From assembly GCF_962719845.1 (NCBI RefSeq), contig NZ_CAUIYF010000005.1, positions 1 through 64,000 of the forward strand: a stretch of DNA of 64,000 nt. The letters are read 5' to 3'. This DNA comes from Neisseria uirgultaei (GTDB taxonomy: Bacteria; Pseudomonadota; Gammaproteobacteria; Burkholderiales; Neisseriaceae). This document shows positions 36,080 to 44,256 of this stretch, piece after piece (position 1 is the first letter of the stretch; each line of letters starts with the position of its first letter). A program made the position numbers and the translations under genes. Under the pieces are notes generated by a model, which was given only the letters and a program-made list of their open reading frames with translations, did not search any database and was not told the DNA's origin.

Positions 36080-36397
36080 GGCTGTGTTTTAATATAGTGC
36101 CGACAGGCATACTCGGCTTCAAGGTATTTAATAGGATAGGTTTCTACCCAACCGAAAAAATAATTTTCTTTTCCCTGACAAATAGTTGCAATCAACGGAT
36201 TATTAAAATACAGCCTTTCTTATCAGCCGCTGCAAAAACGACAGTATGGCAACAGTTCCAAATCAATCTGCCGCAACGCTCCAAAAATCAAGTTTCAACC
36301 GATGTATCATGCTCTAGGCGTTTTTATATCATTTTCTTGTTTACTTAAAATATTTTTAATAGGATAATAAATAATTATTATTATCAAAGGCTGGAAA
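36080..36397. other. AT-rich intergenic region before the receptor gene
   Basis: About 320 bp. No open frame with recognisable homology on either strand, no plug-domain remnant and no repeat I can name. A GATAAT-N11-ATTATC element at 36363-36385 resembles a loose Fur box just upstream of the receptor start. Confidence 0.5.
36363..36385. promoter_or_regulatory. candidate Fur-like box upstream of receptor gene
   Basis: GATAAT and ATTATC in inverted orientation inside an AT-only stretch, 13 bp ahead of the receptor ATG. Spacing (11 bp) differs from the classical 7 bp, so this is a weak call. Confidence 0.3.
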
Positions 36398-38317
36398 ATG
36401 AAACCGAATCCGCTCCTATGGGCTTTGATGACCGTTTTTTCCGTTGCGCCATCTTGGGCAGAACAACTAGCAAATACTGAAGAAATACAATCCGTCAAAA
36501 CCTTCTCCCCTCCCAAACTGATTGCACCGACCGCAGCGCAAGGCTATTTCCCAGAAAACCAATTCGACCGCACCGACCGCAGCGATTATTACTTTATTAC
36601 TGAAAACATAGACCAAGCCTTCCGTCCGCTGAAGGCAAACAGCGGTTTTTACGGCAAAAGCTTTTACAACTCCATTACCACGCAAGCGCGTGGGGCGAAT
36701 GTTTACGGCGTAGCCAACCTCAATCACACCAAGGCAAACGGCTACAAAGATGGCGGTGGGCGCGACACCGATTGGAAATACAGCCGCTTCAATCAGGCTT
36801 TGGTACTCGGTTTCGTGCCGTCTGAAAATCAAGAATACCGTCTCACTTATCTGCACGACGACATCAACAACGACCGCCAGCCGCAGTTCGTCAACGACGC
36901 ATTGGACACCGAACGCCACATCTCCAAACTCAACGCACGTTGGGGCAATGCCGATTTAAGCAATACGGTCAGCGCGGAAGCAGCCGTAATCAAACTCAAA
37001 CGCCGCGCCGACAATTACTCCCTGCGTCAAAACAATACGCAGCAGAAAGTGTTCGTAGAACTTGACCGCAAAGTGTACGACTTCTCGCTCAAACACGATG
37101 CAGATTTCGGCAAGTTCCACAACACCGCTGCCGTCAGCTACCGCAACGACAGCCAAAACGGCAAGCGCAACGCCCACACTCCCATGCGCGACTTTCTCAA
37201 CAGCTACCGTTTCGCCGATGTGCACATCGACCGCTGGCGCATTGCCGATACCCTGTCTTACAAGTTTGACGACCGACACAAACTGGGCTTGGGTTTAAGC
37301 TACGAGCTCAACGAAGCGGACGTTCGCAAAAATACAGTGCAGCCCGCCCATCCGATGAACCGCAATCTCGCCTTCGCCTCAGCGCAGCAAATCTGGAAAA
37401 CCCATTACGGCTACGACTTCAACGGTAAAGTGCGCCGTCATGCTTTGTCGGGCGAACTCAAATACGATTTCACGCCGTCTGAAACGCAAAAATACAGCGT
37501 TTCCCTCGCTCACTTAGAACGAATCGGCGACAACACCGAACGCTTCAACTCGCTTGCCGCCATCGTGCAAGACCGTACGAACGGCGCATTAACAAATTCC
37601 AAACCGGCCGCCGCCATCGCAGGCAATCCCCTGCTGAAAACTGAAAAACACAACCGCATCAAGCTCACCGCCGACAGCCGCAACGACTACTACAACGGCT
37701 ACATGAACTCGTTGGCAGGCGCAGGCTGGAACGTGGGCGGCACGCTTGTGGCGGACAAAGTCAAAGACCTGATTATTTTTGACCGCGCACACGGACAAAG
37801 CGGCACGGCTTCCAAAGGCGGCGGCATCATCACACGCAACGTGGACGCACGATTGTTTACCGCGCAGGCCTACGCGCGTTACAACTTCAATCCGCATTGG
37901 GCGGCAGGCATCAAAGCCGCCTACAACTACGGACACAACGAAACCGACGGCAGACCTCTCTATCAAATCCGTCCGTTTGAAGCCGCCGTCCAAGCCGACT
38001 ACAAAAACTACTTTACCTACGGCAGCTACAACATCGGCGCGGCGACACGCTTTGTCGCCAAACAAACGCGCGGCGATTTTGACGCGGCAAGCAGTCTGGG
38101 CATAGACAAACGCGAAGCCGCCAAAGGCTTTACCGTTGCCGATGTGTACGCAGGCGTAAACATCAAAGACAAATACGGCTTGCGCTTGGGCGTGAACAAC
38201 GTGTTCAACAAAAAATACGCCGAACACATCAGCGGCGACCACGTCCTCGCCCTGTCGCCCAGCGTGGTGTATGCACCAGGCAGGACATATTGGTTGAGTT
38301 TGCATGCGGCTTTTTAA
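36398..38317 (+). CDS. TonB-dependent receptor-like barrel lacking a plug domain
   Basis: 639 aa with a 22 aa signal peptide (cleavage after SWA) and a C-terminal aromatic outer-membrane signature ending SLHAAF. The barrel resembles OprC/NosA-type copper receptors (ANLNHTKANGYKDGGGRDTDW, LRLGVNNVFNKKYAEH). Only about 70 residues separate the signal peptide from the first barrel strands, whereas the plug domain needs roughly 110-150. No TonB box is apparent. No displaced plug frame exists upstream. The gene is followed 57 bp later by a substrate-binding protein gene, suggesting an uptake operon. Substrate unknown. Confidence 0.8.
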   Translation: MKPNPLLWALMTVFSVAPSWAEQLANTEEIQSVKTFSPPKLIAPTAAQGYFPENQFDRTDRSDYYFITENIDQAFRPLKANSGFYGKSFYNSITTQARGANVYGVANLNHTKANGYKDGGGRDTDWKYSRFNQALVLGFVPSENQEYRLTYLHDDINNDRQPQFVNDALDTERHISKLNARWGNADLSNTVSAEAAVIKLKRRADNYSLRQNNTQQKVFVELDRKVYDFSLKHDADFGKFHNTAAVSYRNDSQNGKRNAHTPMRDFLNSYRFADVHIDRWRIADTLSYKFDDRHKLGLGLSYELNEADVRKNTVQPAHPMNRNLAFASAQQIWKTHYGYDFNGKVRRHALSGELKYDFTPSETQKYSVSLAHLERIGDNTERFNSLAAIVQDRTNGALTNSKPAAAIAGNPLLKTEKHNRIKLTADSRNDYYNGYMNSLAGAGWNVGGTLVADKVKDLIIFDRAHGQSGTASKGGGIITRNVDARLFTAQAYARYNFNPHWAAGIKAAYNYGHNETDGRPLYQIRPFEAAVQADYKNYFTYGSYNIGAATRFVAKQTRGDFDAASSLGIDKREAAKGFTVADVYAGVNIKDKYGLRLGVNNVFNKKYAEHISGDHVLALSPSVVYAPGRTYWLSLHAAF

Positions 38318-38374
38318 AATCAGGCCGTCTGAAAGAATGCCTGCATTGGCTTATTAAGAATTAGGAGATAAAAA

Positions 38375-39352
38375 ATGGAACTGAAAAGACGCGATTTCTT
38401 AAAAATGACCGCCGCTCTGGCAGCCGCAGGCGTTTCGCCTTCTCTGCTTGCTGCCGGTAAAGAGCAATTTACCGTGTACGGCGCACCGGCGATGCCCAGC
38501 GTTACCATTGCCGTAGCGGCGTTGCAAGGTAAACTGGCGAAACAGGCGGACGTGTCGCTGAAAATCTGGCGTTCGCCCGACCAACTGCGTGCAGGCGTAG
38601 CAAGCGGACAATTTAAAGTCATGATGAGTCCGAGCAATGTCGGCGTAAACCTGCGCAACCAAGGGCAGAAAGTCGGCATGGTCAATATTTTGACCAACGG
38701 CATCACGCAGCTGATGTGCAAAGGCAGCGCGATTGCCTCGCCGCAGGATTTGATCGGCAAAAAAATCCTCGTGCCGTTTAAAAACGATATGCCTGACATC
38801 GTGCTGCAAGCCTTGTTGAAAAAACTGAAAATCGACGCACACAAAGTCGGCATCACTTACACAGCCACGCCGCCCGAAGCGGTGGGGCTGTTTTTAAGCA
38901 AAGACTACCACGCCGCCATCCTGCCTGAACCGATGGCAACCGCCAGCCTACTTAAAGGCAAAACCATGGGCGTAAACGTCGTGCGCGGCTTTGATTTGGT
39001 GAAAGCATGGGGACAAGCGTTTGACACCAAACCGCTGATTCCGATGGCAGGCATCATCGCCAACGAAGAATATTTCCACGCGCACAAAGCGCAGTTCGAC
39101 CTCTTCCATCAGGATTTGAAAAACGCGCTCAACTGGATACTGGCCAACCGCCAAAGCGCAGCGAAAATCGGCAAAAACTACCTCCCCGCCCCCGAACCCG
39201 CCCTAGTCATGGGCTTGGACGGCGCGCGGCTGACGGTAACCAAAGGCAGCGAAGTGAAGAACGAGATTTTGAAGTTTTACGAAATCCTGATGCAGTTCAA
39301 CCCGAAACTTTTGGGCGGCAAGCTGCCGGATAACGGGTTTTTCTTGGCTTAA
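38375..39352 (+). CDS. ABC transporter substrate-binding protein, NMT1/SsuA-like
   Basis: 325 aa periplasmic protein. The twin-arginine signal KRRDFLK (4-10) and hydrophobic segment are followed by a type 2 periplasmic binding fold (IAVAALQGKLAKQADV, AGVASGQFKVMMSP). The family binds taurine, sulfonates, nitrate or thiamine precursors; the ligand here is not evident. AGGAG precedes the ATG. It should form one transporter with the permease and ATPase at 41520-43009, but a 2 kb foreign insert separates them. Confidence 0.85.
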   Translation: MELKRRDFLKMTAALAAAGVSPSLLAAGKEQFTVYGAPAMPSVTIAVAALQGKLAKQADVSLKIWRSPDQLRAGVASGQFKVMMSPSNVGVNLRNQGQKVGMVNILTNGITQLMCKGSAIASPQDLIGKKILVPFKNDMPDIVLQALLKKLKIDAHKVGITYTATPPEAVGLFLSKDYHAAILPEPMATASLLKGKTMGVNVVRGFDLVKAWGQAFDTKPLIPMAGIIANEEYFHAHKAQFDLFHQDLKNALNWILANRQSAAKIGKNYLPAPEPALVMGLDGARLTVTKGSEVKNEILKFYEILMQFNPKLLGGKLPDNGFFLA

Positions 39353-39440
39353 AGGGAGGAGAGGTCGTCTGAAAATAGTGGAGTAGCCATGAAATCTGAC
39401 TTGTCATTTTCAGACGGCCTATAAGGACATTATCAGCAGC

Positions 39441-39474
39441 GTAGGTCGGATTCTTGAATCCGACCTACTTTTTT
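39441..39474 (+). terminator. intrinsic terminator after substrate-binding protein gene
   Basis: A perfect 13 bp stem (GTAGGTCGGATTC and complement) with a 2 nt loop followed by T6. Uptake-type sequences flank it. Confidence 0.8.
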
Positions 39475-39521
39475 CAGACGGCCTATCAGATAATAGTTAG
39501 AACAGTACACAAAGAGCCGTC

Positions 39522-39616
39522 ATTCCCGCGCAGGCGGGAATCCAGTCTCTGATATTGCAGGAATATTTTAAAATTGCAGCAACGTCAAACCTCTGGATTC
39601 CCGCCTGCGCGGGAAT
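39522..39616. repeat. dRS3 pair enclosing a neisserial repeat unit
   Basis: ATTCCCGCGCAGGCGGGAAT at 39522-39541 and ATTCCCGCCTGCGCGGGAAT at 39597-39616, both matching dRS3 (ATTCCC-N8-GGGAAT), enclose a 55 bp repeat sequence. These are the building blocks of neisserial intergenic mosaic elements and recombination hot spots. They mark the left edge of the foreign insert. Confidence 0.9.
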
Positions 39617-39842
39617 GACGATCGGTGGTAACCGTGGATTGGGTTGTTAAACCAATAAAACCGTCGGATTGCCTGAAAAATTGGGTTATGAGCCAATCTA
39701 CGCTTGCTGATTTATCATGTTTCAGACAATCTATTAGAGGATTATCTGCCATGGATGTTGGGTAGAAATCCCCATAATCTTTGGACTACCTAAAAAGTTG
39801 AGTCATAATCTAGCCTATGTTTGCGGGAAAGCCTAATTGTTA
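39617..39842. other. intergenic stretch left of darT
   Basis: About 225 bp between the dRS3 pair and the short frame at 39843. I see scattered stops in all frames and no recognisable gene or RNA. Confidence 0.45.
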
Positions 39843-39932
39843 ATGAAGATTTATCAGACGGAGTTGCTGGGGGAACGGGATAGGAGTTTGGGGTATGTGG
39901 ATGGGTTGTTTGAATATCTTTTTAATATTTAA
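39843..39932 (+). CDS. 29-codon open frame ahead of darT, possible gene remnant
   Basis: ATG at 39843 reads MKIYQTELLGERD to YLFNI with a stop at 39930. It ends 11 bp before darT. Codon composition is GC-richer than darT. It could be the C-terminal remnant of a displaced gene or a leader peptide; no ribosome binding site is convincing. Confidence 0.3.
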   Translation: MKIYQTELLGERDRSLGYVDGLFEYLFNI

Positions 39933-39943
39933 GGGAAAATTTT

Positions 39944-40591
39944 ATGTCAATCGAAAATATATTACGAGAAAGACAGATTCAATATTTATGTCATTTCACA
40001 AGATTAGAGAATCTTGAGTCAATTTTAACTCATGGATTAATTCCCAGATCTAATTTGTATAATGCAGAATTTAACCCTAATCCCAGTTTATCTATTCATG
40101 GTATTTTTAATGATAGGTATCGAATTGATGGGAAGCCAGACGCAACGTCTCTGTCTATTTCATTTCCGAATAGTAGCATGTTTTATGGTTTACGCTGTTC
40201 TAATAGTTCTGTTAAGTGGGCTGTAATTGTTTTAAATGCACAGGTTTTGATAGATAAAGATTGTGCCTTTTACCATACTAACGCAGCTAATAGCAATGTA
40301 AATTCCATTCCTATCTCTAATTTTCAAGGAGAAGAAGCGTTAGAACAATTATTTAAAACAAATGGTAATAGACAAAATCTTTTGGAAAAAGATCCAACAG
40401 ACGTTCAGGCAGAAGTTTTAGTATTTGATACGATCGAATCTGATTATATTTTAGGAGCGGTTCTAATGTCAGATGAAGATGTGAATTATTTTAAAGAAAA
40501 ATTTAGTAAGCTGACTTTTTTCAAACATAGATACTGGGATGTATTTAGTGATAGATATTCTGCAAGAATAAATGGTTTTAAAGGATACTAG
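39944..40591 (+). CDS. darT: DarT-type DNA ADP-ribosyltransferase toxin (DUF4433)
   Basis: 215 aa. DarT enzymes ADP-ribosylate bases in single-stranded DNA and act as toxins or anti-phage effectors. The NAD-binding start CHFTRLENLESILTHGLIPR has H17; SISFPNSSMFYG corresponds to the family's NPMLY-type loop; E157 in QAEVLV is at the place of the catalytic glutamate. AAGGGAAAATTTT precedes the ATG. GC content is far below that of neighbours, so it is foreign. The next gene follows after 2 bp and should be its antitoxin or partner. It sits inside a transporter operon. Confidence 0.85.
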   Translation: MSIENILRERQIQYLCHFTRLENLESILTHGLIPRSNLYNAEFNPNPSLSIHGIFNDRYRIDGKPDATSLSISFPNSSMFYGLRCSNSSVKWAVIVLNAQVLIDKDCAFYHTNAANSNVNSIPISNFQGEEALEQLFKTNGNRQNLLEKDPTDVQAEVLVFDTIESDYILGAVLMSDEDVNYFKEKFSKLTFFKHRYWDVFSDRYSARINGFKGY

Positions 40592-40593
40592 AT

Positions 40594-41301
40594 ATGGCAA
40601 CTCGTCCAATTTTTATCTCTAAAACTGATGGAGATTTTTTGGTAAGAACAAAAAATATAGATTTTAAATGGTTTGCAGGCCAATCAGATTCTCAAAAACA
40701 AAAATCTATAGATTCTTTGCATTTAGAAGCTAAAAAACTTGAAGGAGTAGAGAGGATTCTTGAAATTTCGAGCAAATCCAAAAGTAAATTAGGTATTTCT
40801 TTAAGTGCTTTTAATCTGATGATTAAAAGTACAAAAGGTAAGCAAGTAAGTGTTGAATGTGTTTTCCAAAGCAGTAAAGTTTTTGAGGGAGATATTCAAT
40901 ATTTAGATTTGCTTGAAGTATCATCAAGAGAAGCAAAAAAAGACTCTAGACTAAAATCATCTGGAAGAGTAATAGCTTTTCGTACCTATGGAAAAAAAGA
41001 TAAAGAATGGGGAACTGAACCTATTACAGCCTATTATGATTGGCTATATGTTAATGCTTTAAATCAACATACAGAATTTCATGAAGAGCTTCTTGAATAT
41101 TCAGCATTTAGCGATATTGAATTTAATCCTGAAAAATCTCTTAATTGTCAGGCGTATTCGGTAGCGTTATTTTGCGCTTTATATAAGCGAAAGCTTTTGA
41201 AAGATGCCCTAAAATCTCAAAAAGATTTTTTGTCTTTATATCAAGATTACAAAATTGATAATTCTTCCACTTCAAAAAAACAGTTAGGAATATTTTTATA
41301 A
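40594..41301 (+). CDS. probable DarT partner, NADAR/DUF6977-like
   Basis: 235 aa, AT-rich, 2 bp behind darT. Features: FKWFAGQSDSQKQKSIDSLH (25-43), ECVFQSSKVFEGD (88-100) and WLYVNALNQH with FSDIEFNPEKSLNCQAYSVALFCALYKRKLL (150-202). From memory such proteins accompany DarT genes and have a distant likeness to NADAR (YbiA) domains, which can remove ADP-ribose; I cannot confirm by search. No macrodomain signature is seen, so it is not the classical DarG2. Role as antitoxin is inference from position. Confidence 0.6.
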   Translation: MATRPIFISKTDGDFLVRTKNIDFKWFAGQSDSQKQKSIDSLHLEAKKLEGVERILEISSKSKSKLGISLSAFNLMIKSTKGKQVSVECVFQSSKVFEGDIQYLDLLEVSSREAKKDSRLKSSGRVIAFRTYGKKDKEWGTEPITAYYDWLYVNALNQHTEFHEELLEYSAFSDIEFNPEKSLNCQAYSVALFCALYKRKLLKDALKSQKDFLSLYQDYKIDNSSTSKKQLGIFL

Positions 41302-41519
41302 ATCATTTATAGCTTGCACCGTTTTTCTGCAATCTTAGGTTGGTTTGGTCGCAGTCGTAACCGACGAAACCCCGAAATCCCAAACCAAGGTCGTCTGAAA
41401 AACACTATTTGGGAAATCAAACCGTTTCGTTGGGTTACGGTGTTCCGTCTAACCCAATCAACCATTTTTTCAGACGACCCACCATCCCCAAACCATCCCC
41501 ATCAACTAACACCCAAACC
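41302..41519. other. intergenic stretch right of the darT pair
   Basis: About 218 bp returning to neisserial composition, with uptake-like GGTCGTCTGAAAA and TTTTTCAGACGACC around 41390 and 41467. It is the right edge of the foreign insert. A 69-codon frame here lacks any protein character. Confidence 0.5.
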
Positions 41520-42317
41520 ATGATTAAAACCGACAAAATCCGCAAACCGCAGCCTGCGGTGTTTTACATCATCGACTACCTTTGGAGCGGATTTGCCGGT
41601 CTGAGCGTGGCGATGATGGTGGTGGCGTTGTGGGCGTGGGGCAGCGCCATGTTCGGTGAGTTTATGCTGCCTGCGCCGGTGGAGGTGTTTCAAAAGTCTT
41701 TGGATTTATTGAAACATTTTCAGGAAAACGAAATCGGGATTTCGCTGTGGCGGTCGGTGGTGGGCATTTCGATTGCGTTGGTAGCGGGCTTGGCGGCGGG
41801 GCTGGTGGCGGGCAGTTTTAAGACGGCGATGGCGTTGCTTAAGCCTGTGATTACGATTTTGTTGGCGATGCCGCCGATTATTTGGGTGGTGATGGCTCTG
41901 TTTTGGTTCGGTTTCGGCAATCCGAGCGTGTTGTTTACCATCATTGTGTTGGTTGCACCGCTGACGTTTGCGAGTGCGGCAGTCGGGATGGCGAGCGTGA
42001 ACAAGCAGCATGAGGAATTGTTTGACGCTTATAAATTAGGCCGTCTGAAAAAAATCCGCTATCTGTATATCCCGCATCTGACAGGCTATGTGATTTCCAG
42101 CATCGGCGTGGCGGTGGCGATGGGGGTGAAGGTGGTGATTATGGCGGAACTCTTGGGCGCGAGCGAAGGCGTGGGCGCGCGGATTGCGGACGCGAGGGCG
42201 ATGCTGGAGACTTCGACGGTGATGGCTTATGTGGTGCTGGTTATCGTGTTTGTATCGCTGTTTGAATACCTGATTACCAAGCCTTTGGAAATTTTGTTTA
42301 TGCCGTGGAGAAGATGA
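41520..42317 (+). CDS. ABC transporter permease, SsuC/TauC-like
   Basis: 265 aa membrane protein with about six transmembrane helices and the BPD permease loop KLGRLKKIRYLYIPHLTGYV, which contacts the ATPase. ATG 41520 is chosen as the first Met with a normal N-terminus. Its stop overlaps the ATPase start (ATGA). Belongs functionally with the substrate-binding protein at 38375. Confidence 0.87.
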   Translation: MIKTDKIRKPQPAVFYIIDYLWSGFAGLSVAMMVVALWAWGSAMFGEFMLPAPVEVFQKSLDLLKHFQENEIGISLWRSVVGISIALVAGLAAGLVAGSFKTAMALLKPVITILLAMPPIIWVVMALFWFGFGNPSVLFTIIVLVAPLTFASAAVGMASVNKQHEELFDAYKLGRLKKIRYLYIPHLTGYVISSIGVAVAMGVKVVIMAELLGASEGVGARIADARAMLETSTVMAYVVLVIVFVSLFEYLITKPLEILFMPWRR

Positions 42318-43009
42318 TGCTCTGTCTTGAAAACGTGCGTTTTGAAATTCTCCGCGACCCCATCGTGCGCGATTTCAGTTTGAACCTGCAACACGGCGAA
42401 GTGAAAGCCTTGTTCGGGCCGAGCGGCTGCGGCAAGACAACGGTTTTGCGGCTGATTGCGGGCTTGGAAACGCCGAAATCGGGCACGATACGCAATACTT
42501 TCCGCAAAACGGGTTTTCTGTTTCAGGAAAACCGCCTGCCGGAAAACCTGACCGCGATGCAGAATATCGCGATTTTTATGGACAAACCCGATGAAGGCGA
42601 AATCATCGCGCTGGCGGCGAAAGTCGGGCTGACTGCGGGCGATTTGAACAAATATCCGACCGAATTGTCCGGCGGTATGGCGAAACGGGTGGCGTTTTTG
42701 CGCCTGCTGCTGTGCGGCTGCGACCTTGCCTTGCTGGACGAGCCGTTTGTCGGTTTGGACCGCGATTTACGCGATATTTTGGTTGCCATGCTGGTGGAAA
42801 AAATCGAGCGGCAGACTATGGCGTGTATGCTGGTAACACACGACCGCTTTGAAGCCGCACGCCTGAGCCATGAAATCATGCTGCTCTCCACTAAGGGCAT
42901 GAACGTGCAAAACGTGATGACCCTGCCCACACCGCTGTCCGAACGCGATTCGGCTTTTGAAGAAACCGTGGTGGCAAGGGCGTTTCAGGGGATTCATTAT
43001 TATGAATGA
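42314..43009 (+). CDS. ABC transporter ATPase, SsuB/TauB-like
   Basis: 231 aa. Walker A GPSGCGKTT, signature LSGGMAKRV and Walker B LALLDEPFVGLD are complete. It drives the SsuABC/TauABC-type importer. ATG 42314 overlaps the permease stop and has GGAG upstream; a GTG at 42305 is also in frame. The last 70 bp of the gene (ERDSAFEETVVARAFQGIHYYE) recur in altered form at 43229-43297. Confidence 0.88.
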   Translation: MMLCLENVRFEILRDPIVRDFSLNLQHGEVKALFGPSGCGKTTVLRLIAGLETPKSGTIRNTFRKTGFLFQENRLPENLTAMQNIAIFMDKPDEGEIIALAAKVGLTAGDLNKYPTELSGGMAKRVAFLRLLLCGCDLALLDEPFVGLDRDLRDILVAMLVEKIERQTMACMLVTHDRFEAARLSHEIMLLSTKGMNVQNVMTLPTPLSERDSAFEETVVARAFQGIHYYE

Positions 43010-43297
43010 TAAGGATTTGAGTGTCTGACGAATCGCCCTCTCCCTAACCCTCTCCCACAGGGAGAGGGGAACAGGTTTCTGAAAATCAGAGGGCGCAGGA
43101 TTGAGAATCAGATGGCGGGTAAACCTGAAAATACTCGGACTTGACAGCCTAATCCCCTCTCCCTGTGGGAGAGGGCCAGGGAGAGGGTAAGCGAGCCGAA
43201 GGTTTGCCTCTTTGGTGGAAGGTACGAATCTGTTGTTCGAACGCGATTCGGTTTTTGAAAAAGCCGTGGTGCCAAGGGGGCAGGGGATTCATTATGA
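42936..43297. repeat. tandem duplication, first copy and second ATPase tail
   Basis: Unit A-R: A is the ATPase 3-prime end (42936-43005), R a 220 bp non-coding stretch with inverted CCCTCTCCC/GGGAGAGGG motifs (43006-43228). A second, diverged A follows (43229-43297, encoding ERDSVFEKAVVPRGQGIHYE in remnant form). The second R is found at 43921-44163, displaced by the cadD gene. Confidence 0.8.
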
Positions 43298-43305
43298 GGT
43301 GCTTT

Positions 43306-43920
43306 ATGTTTTCGACTGTGATTACTGCTGCTGTTTTATATATTGCTACAGCAGTAGATTTGTTGGTAATACTATTAATATTTTTTGCTAGAGCAAATAC
43401 TAGAAAAGAATATCGAGATATTTATATCGGACAATATTTAGGTTCTGTAATTTTAATATTAGTTAGTTTATTTCTAGCTTTTGTTTTAAATTATGTTCCG
43501 GAAAAATGGGTGTTGGGTTTATTAGGTTTAATACCGATTTACTTAGGTATTAAAGTTGCTATTTACGACGATTGTGAGGGCGAAAAAAGAGCTAAAAAAG
43601 AATTGGATGAAAAAGGGTTGTCAAAATTAGTCGGTATTGTTGCTTTGGTTACAGTTGCTAGTTGTGGTGCAGATAATATTGGACTTTTTGTTCCTTACTT
43701 TGTGACTTTAGATCTTGTCGACTTATTAGTTACTATTCTTGTATTTTTAATATTGATTTTTGTTTTAGTATATACAGCACAAAGATTGGCTAATATTTCA
43801 GGTGTTGGTGAAATCGTAGAGAAGTTTAGTCGTTGGATAATGGCTGTTATTTATATTGGTTTAGGATTATTTATTATTATTGAAAATAATACAATTCAAA
43901 CAATAATATCAATAATATGA
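43306..43920 (+). CDS. cadD: CadD family cadmium resistance transporter
   Basis: 204 aa membrane protein with about five to six helices, closely resembling staphylococcal and streptococcal CadD (TAAVLYIATAVDLLVILLIFFARA without gaps from the start, SCGADNIGLFVPYF, ISGVGEIVEKFSRW). CadD confers cadmium resistance by efflux. ATG 43306 has GAGG 6 bp upstream and matches the family N-terminus. The gene is AT-rich, unlike its surroundings, and is inserted between the two halves of a duplicated neisserial segment, with TATGA at both junctions (43293-43297 and 43916-43920). Confidence 0.9.
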   Translation: MFSTVITAAVLYIATAVDLLVILLIFFARANTRKEYRDIYIGQYLGSVILILVSLFLAFVLNYVPEKWVLGLLGLIPIYLGIKVAIYDDCEGEKRAKKELDEKGLSKLVGIVALVTVASCGADNIGLFVPYFVTLDLVDLLVTILVFLILIFVLVYTAQRLANISGVGEIVEKFSRWIMAVIYIGLGLFIIIENNTIQTIISII

Positions 43921-44163
43921 ATGATAAGGGCATTTGAGTATCTGACGAACCTTGCGGTTCGTTGCCCTCTCCCTAACCCTCTCCCACGGGGAGAGGGAAT
44001 CAGGTTGCTGAAAATTAGAGAGCGCAGGATTGGGAATCGGATGGTAGGCAAACCTGAAAATGTTCGGGCTCGACAGTTTAATCCCCTCTCCCCGTGGGAG
44101 AGGGCTAGGGAGAGGGCAAGCAAGCCGCAGACTTGCCTGTTTGATAAAAGATACGGATCTGTC
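43921..44163. repeat. second copy of the R repeat downstream of cadD
   Basis: Begins ATGATAAGG as the sequence after the ATPase tail does, and carries the same paired CCTCTCCC/GGGAGAGG motifs (about 43963-44003 and 44082-44118). About 80 percent alike to 43006-43228 by eye. The inverted motifs can form a long hairpin and may act as a terminator. Nothing else is seen up to 44256. Confidence 0.8.
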
Positions 44164-44256
44164 CGCCCAATAAATCCATAATGGATTGCTATATATAACA
44201 ACTGATTATTATATCTCTGCAATACAAATTGGAACTTGGAAATATGAGTATAACTT

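Noticed and set aside
36080..36200. Possible insertion-sequence remnant on the minus strand after dnaK
   Set aside because: A short frame (KYLEAEYACRHYIKTQPKK) hints at a remnant, but I could not match it to a transposase or find terminal repeats.
41314..41523. 69-codon frame between the darT partner and the permease
   Set aside because: Proline-rich, no start signal, overlaps the permease start; reads as non-coding spacer.
43030..44120. Repeated CCCTCTCCC motifs suspected as a CRISPR array
   Set aside because: Only two paired copies, irregular spacing and no spacer-like unique units; better explained as a duplicated non-coding repeat.
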